Shown here: piece by piece, positions 33,421-41,370 of the stretch
How positions within the stretch are numbered: position 1 is the first letter of the stretch
Layout: each line of letters begins with the position of its first letter
From: DATJHM01 sp035493895
GTDB lineage: Bacteria > Chloroflexota > Ktedonobacteria > Ktedonobacterales > Ktedonobacteraceae
Direction of reading: 5' to 3'
Length of the DNA stretch: 47,207 bases
NCBI GenBank assembly: GCA_035493895.1
Contig: DATJHM010000110.1
Span: 1-47,207, forward strand
Translations under genes and position numbers: made by a program
The notes under the pieces: model-generated
The model's input: the letters and a program-made list of their open reading frames with translations, nothing else
Told to the model about the DNA's origin: nothing
Databases searched by the model: none

Positions 33421-34108
33421 TGTTACCTTCCTAAAAACATCTGTCATTGAATATGCTAAGGCAGATTTACAGGTAGTCCGGGCTACCCCTATCTTAGAGC
33501 GAGCGTTTTATAGAGAAAAACATCTAAGTGCTTAGACGTATTTAGCATACGTTAGATACAAGCGTGGGACATTTGTCTTGGCAGTTTTGCAGTTTGCTCC
33601 AGGTCCAGGAACATATCGCTGCGAACATTCCTTTGTGCGCTTTTCATATAATTCTCATTATTACTAAACGTCCGTTGCCTGGTAAGGTATTATCTGGCTG
33701 CCAGAGTTAGTACTGATTGGTATTCTATCTTCAGACCTTGCCTGCTACTCTTGCTCTGTTTCAATGCTGTTATTGCCATATGTTATAAATATTGCACCCT
33801 TGTTGTGTGCTGATGGCGCTTCTCCTGCTGTTCAGTATAGGTTCCTCGATCCGATTTTTCAATATGCTGCTGTATCATGCTAGCTCATTATGGCTATATT
33901 TCTATCAATAGAACGATAACATCATCATCCTTTTGTGTGTCAACGTATGTCAATGGTGGACCGTTCGTGTACGCTGAAGCGTCTTCAGGTATGCTGTCTG
34001 GCGGTTCGGGTTGCTTCTCCTCTTGCTACCTCGATGGTATATCGGATAGACTGAAGAAAAGCAGGAGCACCCAGGAAAAATCTACATGCGAAGGAGCTTG
34101 ATGTTGAT
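33421..34108. other. Long divergent intergenic region with palindromic motifs
   Basis: About 690 bp with no supported gene. It separates the minus-strand GH operon from the plus-strand dehydrogenase. Two adjacent palindromes (33524-33552) lie about 110 nt upstream of the hydrolase start. A TATAAA box in the minus orientation at about 33509 lies next to them. Confidence 0.45.
33524..33552. promoter_or_regulatory. Two abutting palindromes, possible operators
   Basis: CTAAGTGCTTAG (33524-33535) is a perfect 12-bp palindrome. It is followed directly by ACGTATttagcATACGT (33536-33552), another perfect inverted repeat. Their position upstream of a minus-strand TATAAA suggests regulator binding sites for the GH operon. 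Confidence 0.4.
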
Positions 34109-34124
34109 ATGGCTGATCGTTTGA
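34101..34124 (+). CDS. Possible seven-residue leader ORF overlapping the dehydrogenase start
   Basis: ATG at 34101 follows AAGGAG by four nt and encodes MLIWLIV before a TGA at 34122. It overlaps the dehydrogenase start in another frame. It may be a leader that tunes initiation or simply chance. Confidence 0.25.
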   Translation: MLIWLIV

Positions 34125-35089
34125 ATGTGCTGAGTGCATTTCAGTTTTCGTCTGCCTCGCTGAAGCTTTTACGTGAGGCTGCGGGAACGGAGGTGGTGTG
34201 TGTCGCTAACAATGAGGAATTGTGGTCGCGTTTGCAAGAGGCGGAGGTGCTCTGTTCTTATAGCGTGCCGAATCAGTGGCGTGAATTGGCTCCTCACTTG
34301 CGCTGGCTTCAGGTAGCGAGTTCCGCCGTTGATAGCCTGCGCTTTTCCGGTATTCTCGAAACGGGTGGGCAGGTGCAGATAACGACGGCGATCGGCATGA
34401 ATGCGACGGTGATTGGTGAGTATGTGTTTGGCAGTATTCTGATGTTTAACCGCAATTGGCCGGAAATGGTGCGTTTGCAGGATCGCCACGTGTGGCCGTT
34501 GAGCTCACACTGGTATCGATTGGGTGGACGTGAGCTGACGGGGCAGACGCTGGGAATTGTTGGGTTTGGCAGTATTGGACGCCGTGTCGCACAATTAGGG
34601 AGGGCTTTTGGGATGCGGGTGCTGGCAACTCATCGTTCGGCTCATGCTGGTGATCAAGATGCAGATGTTGATCAACTCTTTGCGTCGATTGATCTGATTG
34701 CTATGTTACGTCAGAGCAATTATGTAGTGCTGGCTGTGCCTCTGACCGCGGAAACGGAAGGACTTATTGGCGAGGCTGAACTGCGTGCAATGCCAACGCA
34801 GAGCTATCTGGTAAATGTTGCCCGTGGTCGTGTTGTGCAGCAGGAGGCACTCATTCGGGCATTGCGTGAAGGCTGGATTGGTGGTGCTGGCCTGGACGTG
34901 GTGATGGATGAGCCGCTGCCTGCCGAGAGTCCATTGTATCGTATGCCAAATGTCATACTGACCCCTCATATTGCAGGCGTGAGCGTGCAATATGATCAGC
35001 GCTTAGCCGCGCTCTTTGCTGACAATCTGCGGCGTTACCGCGCTGGTCAGCCTTTGCTCAATCGCTATGAGCCTGCGCGTGGATATTAA
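34109..35089 (+). CDS. D-2-hydroxyacid dehydrogenase
   Basis: A 326-residue NAD(P)-dependent dehydrogenase. The nucleotide-binding motif GFGSIG lies at residues 152-157, and the catalytic residues R239 (VNVARG), E268 (DEP) and H287 (TPHIAG) are present, so it should be active on a 2-hydroxy/2-oxo acid such as glyoxylate or hydroxypyruvate. The AAGGAG site lies 12 nt upstream of this ATG; the same site is better placed for an out-of-frame ATG at 34101 that encodes only seven residues. The gene is followed 27 nt later by a DUF3090 gene. Confidence 0.88.
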   Translation: MADRLNVLSAFQFSSASLKLLREAAGTEVVCVANNEELWSRLQEAEVLCSYSVPNQWRELAPHLRWLQVASSAVDSLRFSGILETGGQVQITTAIGMNATVIGEYVFGSILMFNRNWPEMVRLQDRHVWPLSSHWYRLGGRELTGQTLGIVGFGSIGRRVAQLGRAFGMRVLATHRSAHAGDQDADVDQLFASIDLIAMLRQSNYVVLAVPLTAETEGLIGEAELRAMPTQSYLVNVARGRVVQQEALIRALREGWIGGAGLDVVMDEPLPAESPLYRMPNVILTPHIAGVSVQYDQRLAALFADNLRRYRAGQPLLNRYEPARGY

Positions 35090-35116
35090 CGTCTGGCAGG
35101 CTAGAGAGGTGTTTCT

Positions 35117-35698
35117 ATGAGTGTTGATTTAGGACGAGTGCGTATCCTGGGGGCTGATGCGGTCGGTCAGCCAGGACAACGCCGTTTTCGTCTGTTTGCG
35201 CAGAGTAGCCGTGGTTCTCTGGTGGTCTGGATGGAGAAAGAGCAATTAAATAGTCTGTCGATCGCATTGGATCGTGCGCTGGCGCAACTCTCGGAAGGGC
35301 AGGTGTTGCGTACAGAGGCGCGTGCAGGGGGCCGTCTGTCACCCCAGACGATGCCTGCGGACTTCCCTTCTCCGCCAACCTATGAGTTTCAGGCCGGGCA
35401 GATCGGGCTGAATTATGATGAGAGTGACGATCTATTTCTGCTAGGTATTACGCCCTTCGAGATCATGCTACAAGGTGAAGAGCCAGTTGTGCAGTTGCGC
35501 GAAGAGGACGAAGTCACGTTTCTTTTCAACCTGCACGAAGCGCAGAATCTGAGCTCGGCTATCACTAGCGTCGTGGGTGCCGGGCGTCCTGTGTGTCCGC
35601 TCTGTGGAACGCCACTCGATGGAGGGCCACATGCCTGCGTCAAGCAAAATGGACATCGTGAGATTCTACAGATAGAAGCAGAGGACGAGGATGAATAG
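35117..35698 (+). CDS. DUF3090 family protein
   Basis: A 193-residue protein that matches DUF3090: N-terminal GQPGQRRFRLFAQSSRGSLVVWMEKEQL, a middle AGQIGLNYDESDDLFLLGITPFE, and a C-terminal metal-binding segment VCPLCGTPLDGGPHACVKQNGH. The family is widespread in actinobacteria and some Chloroflexota, where it often sits next to a histidine phosphatase and a PI3/4-kinase-like gene; neither is visible here. Function unknown. The cysteine motif should bind zinc. AGAGGTG lies upstream of the start. A terminator-like hairpin follows. Confidence 0.85.
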   Translation: MSVDLGRVRILGADAVGQPGQRRFRLFAQSSRGSLVVWMEKEQLNSLSIALDRALAQLSEGQVLRTEARAGGRLSPQTMPADFPSPPTYEFQAGQIGLNYDESDDLFLLGITPFEIMLQGEEPVVQLREEDEVTFLFNLHEAQNLSSAITSVVGAGRPVCPLCGTPLDGGPHACVKQNGHREILQIEAEDEDE

Positions 35699-35700
35699 AA

Positions 35701-35725
35701 ACGGGGCGCTCATGTGGCGCCCCGT
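35701..35725 (+). terminator. GC-rich hairpin after the DUF3090 gene
   Basis: ACGGGGCGC (35701-35709) pairs with GCGCCCCGT (35717-35725) around a 7-nt loop, two bases after the stop. The tail GTTGCTATCT is weakly T-rich. Confidence 0.65.
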
Positions 35726-35823
35726 GTTGCTATCTACCGAGGGAAAACAACTCTGTAGCGGAAAACAATCTACATTGCCATACACGATCGGCGAGGACAG
35801 CTATTTCGGCTTCCATGGAGTGC

Positions 35824-36234
35824 TCAGTCGATGCATATATACTTATTTGCTTTCTGCAAATAGTTCTCTTCATTTGCTTCAATCATGAGTTTATGAAGCA
35901 GAACGATATCTGCATCTGGCAGGCATTCAACTGGTTGCACACAAAGCCGCATAGTGGCGCGACCATTCTCTAAAACCTGAACGTACCCCTTCGTTCTTGG
36001 TACGCGATATACCCGCTGTGGTTCAGATGGACTTGGTATCTCCAGGTAGCCTCGCCAGATAAGCTGGCGCAATTGCTCAGGCGTGAGTATATCACGTAGC
36101 AGATCGCTAGCCCTTCGCTCCGCACGCGACCAGCCCCTGAGATATGGTTGTAACACGAACCACACCATAGGGGTGATTGCGAGGGCAATTACGACCCAAC
36201 AAAGGATAGTCAGTACCTGAGTGATCAGGTTCAT
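35824..36234 (-). CDS. Small N-terminally anchored hypothetical protein
   Basis: A 136-residue protein with an N-terminal membrane segment (VLTILCWVVIALAITPMVWFVL) and a soluble remainder. It contains LLRDILTPEQLRQLIWRGYLEIPSPSEPQRVYRVPRTKGYVQVLENGRATMRLCVQP, which looks like a small folded domain with a helix then a beta-rich part. I do not recognise the family. Its ATG overlaps the stop of the upstream gene (ATGA at 36231-36234), so it is translated with it. Confidence 0.6.
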   Translation of the reverse strand: MNLITQVLTILCWVVIALAITPMVWFVLQPYLRGWSRAERRASDLLRDILTPEQLRQLIWRGYLEIPSPSEPQRVYRVPRTKGYVQVLENGRATMRLCVQPVECLPDADIVLLHKLMIEANEENYLQKANKYICID

Positions 36235-36476
36235 CCCCCGACTACTCGTGGAACCATTACTATCTGCTCAGCCGTGGCGTCAAACTGCTCGATGCGTTGT
36301 ATGGGCTTGCCTGTCTCCACTTTAAAGGCAGTCGCCCCTTTGGCGCGTTCTTGTGCAAAAATTTTTTCCGCTTCCCGGACAGCAGCAACTGCATCGGATT
36401 CACCCGCCAGAACTTTCTGCTCGTCCCAGGTGACACGGTCATCACCACGCCGTGACATCACCCGTAACATTCCCAC
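36231..36476 (-). CDS. Small hypothetical protein coupled to the anchored protein
   Basis: An 81-residue protein starting at GTG 36476, seven nt after GGAGG. It is soluble, with a helix SDAVAAVREAEKIFAQERAKGATAFKVETGKPIQRIEQFD that resembles short helical-beta proteins of unknown function. The stop overlaps the start of the next gene (ATGA), implying coupled expression. I do not recognise the family. Confidence 0.55.
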   Translation of the reverse strand: MGMLRVMSRRGDDRVTWDEQKVLAGESDAVAAVREAEKIFAQERAKGATAFKVETGKPIQRIEQFDATAEQIVMVPRVVGG

Positions 36477-36811
36477 AGTCGTTCCTCCTTCGTTTTACGC
36501 CATACCTGCTTGGCTGGCAGTTTCCAACGAACATCTGTAGTATGGGGACCTTACGGCTCCCAGATACAAACAACGAACTACATGGTACAGAGAAGTGGTT
36601 GCGCCTCCTTGCGGATACGACCAACGACACAAACTACGCGATGGCTTGCGTCTTTTCGGACTCGTGTGTGCCTGAAGTAGCTCTAGTATTGTGTCCATAT
36701 CCTCGGTAGCAATTGGAATGTTGTGAGCATTCTCTCCTTCTATTGTACGCAACACTCTAGCGATAGTCAATGGCAACAAGTCACATTCATGATTATCCAA
36801 TTTGTCTTATA
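36477..36811. other. Intergenic region, possible degraded ORF
   Basis: A minus-strand frame beginning near 36800 encodes a protein-like start (LTIARVLRTIEGENAHNIPI, then ATEDMDTILELLQAH) and then loses coding character. It has only a TTG start and no Shine-Dalgarno. It may be a remnant; I do not annotate it as a gene. Confidence 0.3.
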
Positions 36812-37564
36812 TTACGTCAGCCGGTATCCACACTCCTGGCAAAAGCGCGCATGGGCCTCCCGTGGTGCTCCGCATCCTGGACAGAGCGGCTGCGCTTGCG
36901 GAAGCTTTGTGCCGCAGTCCTGGCAGAACTTGCCCGCTGGTCCGGGCAACTGGCATTGTGGGCAAGCAACCATAGTGAGTTGAGCACTCTGGGGTGTTTG
37001 TGGAAGCTGAGGTGTGTTGACGTACGGGGGAATCTGGGCCGGAGGCTGTGGCGTGCTAAGCATTTCAGGCGTGGCCGCTGATGGTATGGCGTTAACGTTG
37101 AACTGGGGGGGATTGTATGCCTGTGCGATCTGCTGACGCTGTGCTCCGATATTGAGGTCATGTTTGAATTGCGCCCCATCGGCGCGCAGGTCTGGTGCAT
37201 CACGTATACAGAGTCCGAGCTGGCTGTTAAAGCAGCGCGCACAGACGGTCTCCTGACACTTTGGGCAGAAATGGAAATGGTGTCTGATCTCGCCCCAGGC
37301 TTTCTGGAGGGCATCAGCCTGTTCCTGGTGCCACTGGCTGCCGTAAATCTTCTGGCCTGCTTCGGCGGCACGACCCCAGAAGCCACCGATCAGGCCAATA
37401 CCAATATCTGCAATATTGCTCACCGTGCTGATGGTCGAACGCGTTGCTCGAGTGTCGATCTGCCACCTACATTGCTGACAAACAAAACGAAATGCGAAAT
37501 ATCCCTGATTCTGGTCACTCAAATCCTGATAAATATTAGGCACGACATAATTCTGTTCCATCAT
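36812..37564 (-). CDS. Zinc-ribbon protein with C-terminal double zinc ribbon
   Basis: A 250-residue protein. Near the N-terminus a CQQC pair lies before a Gly-rich helix, and a second cysteine group (HFHFCPKCQETVCARCFNSQLGLC) follows around residue 100. A Pro/Gln-rich linker leads to a C-terminal double zinc ribbon: CPQCQLPGPAGKFCQDCG and CPGCGAPREAHARFCQECG. It should bind at least three zinc ions. The partner is unknown; such proteins often act as protein-protein adaptors. AAGGAG lies upstream of two adjacent ATG codons. Confidence 0.75.
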   Translation of the reverse strand: MMEQNYVVPNIYQDLSDQNQGYFAFRFVCQQCRWQIDTRATRSTISTVSNIADIGIGLIGGFWGRAAEAGQKIYGSQWHQEQADALQKAWGEIRHHFHFCPKCQETVCARCFNSQLGLCIRDAPDLRADGAQFKHDLNIGAQRQQIAQAYNPPQFNVNAIPSAATPEMLSTPQPPAQIPPYVNTPQLPQTPQSAQLTMVACPQCQLPGPAGKFCQDCGTKLPQAQPLCPGCGAPREAHARFCQECGYRLT

Positions 37565-37597
37565 GAACTCTCCTTAGGGGCAGTATGCCTGTTACAG

Positions 37598-38446
37598 TCA
37601 TTTGTGTGCTACTGTGTACGCTACGGCTGCTGTTCCGGGACCGGTGTGGGTGCCTAGAGCGGCTCCCAATTTGTAGGTGTGAATTTCGCCCGGAGCGATC
37701 TCCTGTATGGCGGCTGTGAGCTGTTCTGCAACTTCGTCGTTGGAGATGGCAAGGTCTATACTCTCAATGGGGCCTGCCTCTTTAATGAGCTGGGCCACGC
37801 GTGCGTAGGCTTTACTGCGTGTGCGAGGTTGCTCCACCGGGACGACGGCTCCGTCGCGCAGGGTGACGATGGGCTTGACGCTGAGCATATTGCCCAGCAG
37901 GGCCCTGGCTGCTCCGATGCGTCCACCCCGCTTTACCCATTCCAGGGTATCCAGGACCGCTAAAATGCGCGTGCGCGAGAGCTGGTCCTCGACATACGCC
38001 TTGATCTCCGCAAGTGATTTCCCCGCGCGAGCCTGGGCGGCTGCCTCTAAGATGCTGCGAGACATGCCTGCGCTGATACTTAAAGAGTCAACCACTTCGA
38101 TAGGAATCGTTTTCAGGTCATCAGGAAGGTGATCCCGCGAATTGCAGGCTGATTGGTATGTGCCACTGAGTTTGGAGGAAAGATGAATAGAAAGAATGCC
38201 ATCGGCGCCTTCATTGATCAGGCGCGTGTAGGCTTCTTGAAATGCGGCAGGAGGCGGCTGCGAGGTGCGTGGAAGCGATTTGCTCGTCGCTAATTTGCGA
38301 TAAAATCCAGCATTATCCAGTTCCACGCCATCGAGATACGCTTCGTCCTCGAAGAAGACGCTGAGAGGAACAATAGTGATACCTTCTGCTTCTGCCTGTG
38401 CGATGGGAAGATCGACGGTGCTATCGGTTACAATACGAACTGCCAT
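37598..38446 (-). CDS. DegV-family fatty-acid-binding protein (FakB-like)
   Basis: A 282-residue protein. The family motifs are clear: VRIVTDSTVDLP at the N-terminus, PRTSQPPPAAFQEAY with the TSQP lipid-carboxylate site, IHLSSKLSGTYQSA, and KPIVTLRDGAVVPVEQPRTRSKAY. DegV/FakB proteins bind fatty acids and present them to FakA for phosphorylation to acyl-phosphate. It lies 37 nt downstream of the fakA-like gene, which supports that role. Confidence 0.88.
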   Translation of the reverse strand: MAVRIVTDSTVDLPIAQAEAEGITIVPLSVFFEDEAYLDGVELDNAGFYRKLATSKSLPRTSQPPPAAFQEAYTRLINEGADGILSIHLSSKLSGTYQSACNSRDHLPDDLKTIPIEVVDSLSISAGMSRSILEAAAQARAGKSLAEIKAYVEDQLSRTRILAVLDTLEWVKRGGRIGAARALLGNMLSVKPIVTLRDGAVVPVEQPRTRSKAYARVAQLIKEAGPIESIDLAISNDEVAEQLTAAIQEIAPGEIHTYKLGAALGTHTGPGTAAVAYTVAHK

Positions 38447-38483
38447 AAGCTCTCTCCTACCTGGATGTGGGCTCTCAGCGAGA

Positions 38484-40169
38484 CTATTCTACTGAGAATA
38501 TATATGCATAATAGGGCTGGCCGCCATCGACCACCTCGATTTCGAGATGCGAATGTCGCAATTTAATGCGGCTGGCAGTTTTTTGTGCGTCCTCTGCCGT
38601 AATATCCTCGCCATAATAGAGTGTGATGATTTCGAAGCTCTCAATATTCATACGTTCCAGGGTGTCATCAATGACGCACTCCATCCTGGCTTCTGTGACT
38701 GTGAGGTTCCCGTTGATAATGCCAATGAAGTCCCCCTCGCGCACGTGCAATCCGTCAATCTGGACTGAGCGCACGGCAGTGGTGATCTCTGCTGTCTGGA
38801 CCTGTTTGATCGCTTCGGTCATCGTTTCGCAGTTGCTGGCAAAATCGGATTCGTAGTTGAAGCTAATCAGCGCGGCGATGCCCTGCGGGAGGGTTTTGCT
38901 GGGCACCACGTAGACAGTTTTTTGCGTCAGACCCAGAACCTGTTGCGCACTCAGGATGACATTGCTGTTATTGGGAAGAATGATGACCTGCGCTGAGGGC
39001 GCGGCTTCGACCGCTTTCAAGAGTTCTTCGATGCTGGGGTTCATGGTCTGACCGCCAGAGATGATAGCGTTAACGCCAAGGCCCTGGTAGACCTTTTCAA
39101 AGCCATTGCCTGCCACGACGGCAACGGTGGCGATCTGAGCGTTCTCCTGCTCTTGTGGCGCTGCTTCTCCTGTATGCTCTAGCGCGCTTTCGGCGGCATA
39201 GGTCAGGCTCTGTTCTTGCAGATTTTCGATGTTAATGTCGAGCAGGCTTCCCAGGCTCACGCCATAATCAAGGATTTTGCCGGGCGTCGGGGTATGCGTA
39301 TGGACCTTGAGCATGGTTTCATCACCTGCTACGACGGTAGAGACGCCGCCCATGTCGATAATGGTCTGACGAATGCCTTCCACATCCAGGTTGCTCCCCT
39401 TCAGCAGGAAAACGACCTCATAGCCGAACTCTTCCTCGATTGTGACACGCCCTTTTTTTATATGCTCTTCACTGGCAATTGGCGCGATAGATAGCGGAGC
39501 ACCGCCTGCCTCGCCACGTATATAGCGCAAAATGCCTTCCAGGATCGTGCAGAAGCCTTGCCCGCCTGCATCGACAACGCCCGCCTGTCTCAGAGCAGGA
39601 AGCAGTTCTGGCGTGTGCGCGACCGCTTTCCGTGCAGCCGCAACTGTCTCTTGCAAGAGGCCGATCAGGTCCTCTTCTCCGTGAGCAGCATGTGCTTGCG
39701 CGGCTTCGGCCGATTCGCGGACGACGGTGAGGATTGTTCCCTCAACTGGTTTTATGACGGCACGGTAGGCGAGTGTAGATGCTTCTTGCAGGGCCGCAGC
39801 CAGATCGCTGGCATTAAAGGTTGGTTTGTTGTGCAGACCTCTTGCCAGGCCACGCAGGGTTTGCGAAAGGATCACACCTGAGTTGCCCCGCGCTCCCAAG
39901 AGCGCGTCGTGGGCGATTTTCGCGGCAATAACACTTGCTGCCGTTTCGCTGCTGTCGACAATGTTGCGCACTGCTGCCTTCATCGTCGCCGACATATTGG
40001 AGCCAGTATCTCCGTCCGGCACGGGGAAGACATTGAGCGCGTTAATAGATTCGCGGTGTTCTTCCAGCCATGCAGCACCCGCCAGAACGGCTTTCTTGAG
40101 GTCCTGACCGTCGAAGACGCTGATACGGCGTGGTCGTTGGCGTGGTGTATGCGGTGATTTTTTCTGCAT
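38484..40169 (-). CDS. DAK2/DegV-type fatty acid kinase catalytic protein (FakA-like)
   Basis: A 561-residue protein. The N-terminal DhaL/DAK2 domain is seen in NVFPVPDGDTGSNMSATMKAAV (metal-binding aspartates), GARGNSGVILSQTLRGLARG and VDAGGQGFCTILEG. The middle has EEEFGYEVVFLLKGSNLDVEGIRQ, and the C-terminal half carries the FakA-type domain (VVAGNGFEKVYQGLGVNAIISGGQTMNPSIEELL and IILPNNSNVILSAQQV). Length matches FakA of Firmicutes. It forms a unit with asp23 upstream and degV downstream. Confidence 0.9.
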   Translation of the reverse strand: MQKKSPHTPRQRPRRISVFDGQDLKKAVLAGAAWLEEHRESINALNVFPVPDGDTGSNMSATMKAAVRNIVDSSETAASVIAAKIAHDALLGARGNSGVILSQTLRGLARGLHNKPTFNASDLAAALQEASTLAYRAVIKPVEGTILTVVRESAEAAQAHAAHGEEDLIGLLQETVAAARKAVAHTPELLPALRQAGVVDAGGQGFCTILEGILRYIRGEAGGAPLSIAPIASEEHIKKGRVTIEEEFGYEVVFLLKGSNLDVEGIRQTIIDMGGVSTVVAGDETMLKVHTHTPTPGKILDYGVSLGSLLDINIENLQEQSLTYAAESALEHTGEAAPQEQENAQIATVAVVAGNGFEKVYQGLGVNAIISGGQTMNPSIEELLKAVEAAPSAQVIILPNNSNVILSAQQVLGLTQKTVYVVPSKTLPQGIAALISFNYESDFASNCETMTEAIKQVQTAEITTAVRSVQIDGLHVREGDFIGIINGNLTVTEARMECVIDDTLERMNIESFEIITLYYGEDITAEDAQKTASRIKLRHSHLEIEVVDGGQPYYAYIFSVE

Positions 40170-40210
40170 AGCTGCTTTGCTACCTCATAAATTCTTCAGA
40201 ATTATCTGTG

Positions 40211-40612
40211 TTATTTTTGTTCGGAGGAGCTGGGGCCGTGGAGTAGACCCTGGACATTGACGTTTACCTGGGCAACTGGCACTCCCAGCATTTTTTCGAC
40301 GGAGAATTTGACGCTACTCATAATATTGTGTGCGATCTCTGAAATGCGCAGCCCGTATTCCAAGGCGACATAGACGTCGATGAAGAGCTGATCATTGATG
40401 ACTTGCACACGTACTCCCTGGTTACTGTGTTCTGTTGGCAGGAGGATCGCTTCTCCATTTCTCAAGCGTGGGGAGGCGATGGCCAGGACGCCATAGCAGC
40501 CGTAGATTGCCTCAACTGCAATCGAGTGGATGGCGTTTGGCAGGACCTCTATTTTTCCCCGTGGGCGTGAGCCATGTTGTGGATGGATAACTGATGCTTT
40601 TGGCGTACGCAT
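40211..40612 (-). CDS. Asp23/Gls24-family envelope stress protein
   Basis: A protein of 133 residues when started at ATG 40612; a longer frame extends far upstream without a protein-like sequence. The family core GKIEVLPNAIHSIAVEAIYGCYGVLAIASP and the C-terminal VYVALEYGLRISEIAHNIMSSVKFSVEKMLGVPVAQVNVNVQGL match Asp23/Gls24. These proteins coat the membrane or respond to envelope stress and commonly sit next to fakA. The ribosome binding site is weak. Confidence 0.85.
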   Translation of the reverse strand: MRTPKASVIHPQHGSRPRGKIEVLPNAIHSIAVEAIYGCYGVLAIASPRLRNGEAILLPTEHSNQGVRVQVINDQLFIDVYVALEYGLRISEIAHNIMSSVKFSVEKMLGVPVAQVNVNVQGLLHGPSSSEQK

Positions 40613-40624
40613 ATATCTTCTCTC

Positions 40625-40653
40625 TTGCCAAAATAACCATAATCGGTTATACT
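40625..40653 (+). promoter_or_regulatory. Sigma-70 type promoter of rpmB
   Basis: TTGCCA (40625-40630) and TATACT (40648-40653) with 17 bp spacing. The start near 40660 leaves an unusually long leader of about 155 nt. Confidence 0.6.
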
Positions 40654-40738
40654 CGCATAACGTGTTCGGGTTCCCCAAGCAGTGCACGAGTTTTACGGAT
40701 GCAGTATACCAGAGACCCCGATGATAATCAAGTAAACG

Positions 40739-40787
40739 CAACGGCGCATACGTTGGCACCCAACAAGGGGTTCGAGCGCGTCCGTTG
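40739..40787 (+). promoter_or_regulatory. Structured leader upstream of rpmB
   Basis: CAACGG (40739-40744) pairs with CCGTTG (40782-40787), and inside it GTTGG (40752-40756) pairs with CCAAC (40760-40764). This nested structure ends about 10 nt before the rpmB Shine-Dalgarno sequence, and could control translation. Confidence 0.4.
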
Positions 40788-40814
40788 ATATCTTTTACGG
40801 AGGTAGTAGAAAAA

Positions 40815-41012
40815 ATGGCAGCAGGTCGTTGTGATATATGTGAACGCAAGCCGATGTATGGCAATAATGTGCCTTTCTCGCAGCATCGCACACGTCGTCG
40901 CTTTGTGTTGAATGTGCAGCGCCGTCGTATTGAGGTGAATGGCACCTTGAAGAATGTGAACATCTGCACACGTTGCTTGCGCACGATGAGCAAATTGCCG
41001 AAGGTTCGCTAA
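40815..41012 (+). CDS. rpmB: 50S ribosomal protein L28
   Basis: A 65-residue protein: MAAGRCDICERKPMYGNNVPFSQHRTRRRF is the L28 N-terminus, and VNICTRCLRTMSKLPKVR follows. Both CxxC pairs are present (C6/C9 and the ICTRC pair), which marks a zinc-binding version. GGAGG lies 11 nt upstream of the ATG. It is divergent from asp23, as in many Firmicutes, and has its own promoter and terminator. Confidence 0.93.
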   Translation: MAAGRCDICERKPMYGNNVPFSQHRTRRRFVLNVQRRRIEVNGTLKNVNICTRCLRTMSKLPKVR

Positions 41013-41071
41013 TTGCCTGAATGCAAGAAACCCCGCCCTTATAGAAGGCAAAGCATGCTAATGATGTAGAG

Positions 41072-41128
41072 GGTGCTTGCAACGGTTGCTCCCACACGGG
41101 GGCGGTCGTTGTAAGCACCTTCTTTTTA
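41072..41128 (+). terminator. Rho-independent terminator of rpmB
   Basis: GGTGCTTGCAACG (41072-41084) pairs with CGTTGTAAGCACC (41107-41119), 12 Watson-Crick pairs plus one G-U, with a further GC-rich stem in the loop, followed by TTCTTTTT. Confidence 0.85.
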
Positions 41129-41154
41129 TCTGCGCCACGATGCTGCTGCGTTTT

Positions 41155-41331
41155 GGCGAGGGTGGCCGGAGGGGGACGCGGATCGGCATGAAGCGCGATC
41201 CCTACCTGTGCGTTTCTTCGAGGGATGGGACCATCGGTGCCCTCTTGCCAAACACGATACGACCCGCAAAACACCACAGGGAGGGGCCGTGGTTTATCCC
41301 TGCCCGCGAGCCCCTCCGGCCCTCTCGGCGC
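41155..41331. repeat. Long imperfect hairpin element, copy B
   Basis: A GC-rich inverted repeat whose arms (41155-41180 and 41305-41331) share the core GGCCGGAGGGG. Its right half is closely similar to copy A near 44.5 kb (for example the ACACCACAGGGAGGGGCC segment at 41271). It lies between the rpmB terminator and the rlmN stop, and similarity to copy A continues to about 41370, right up to the rlmN stop. Confidence 0.7.
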
Positions 41332-41370
41332 TTCGGTTGATGTGTATTGGGCGCAGACAAGCCGTGCCCT

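Noticed and set aside
33877..34101. 74-residue frame upstream of the dehydrogenase.
   Set aside because: No ribosome site, Ser/Cys-rich with no domain, and it ends at the dehydrogenase Shine-Dalgarno region.
35691..35888. 65-residue plus-strand frame after the DUF3090 gene.
   Set aside because: It overlaps the DUF3090 stop, runs through the GC-rich hairpin, and its sequence is not protein-like; it also overlaps the convergent gene at 35824.
36495..36800. 101-residue minus-strand frame with a protein-like start.
   Set aside because: No ribosome site, only a TTG start, and the second half reads as non-coding. Kept as a possible remnant, not a gene.
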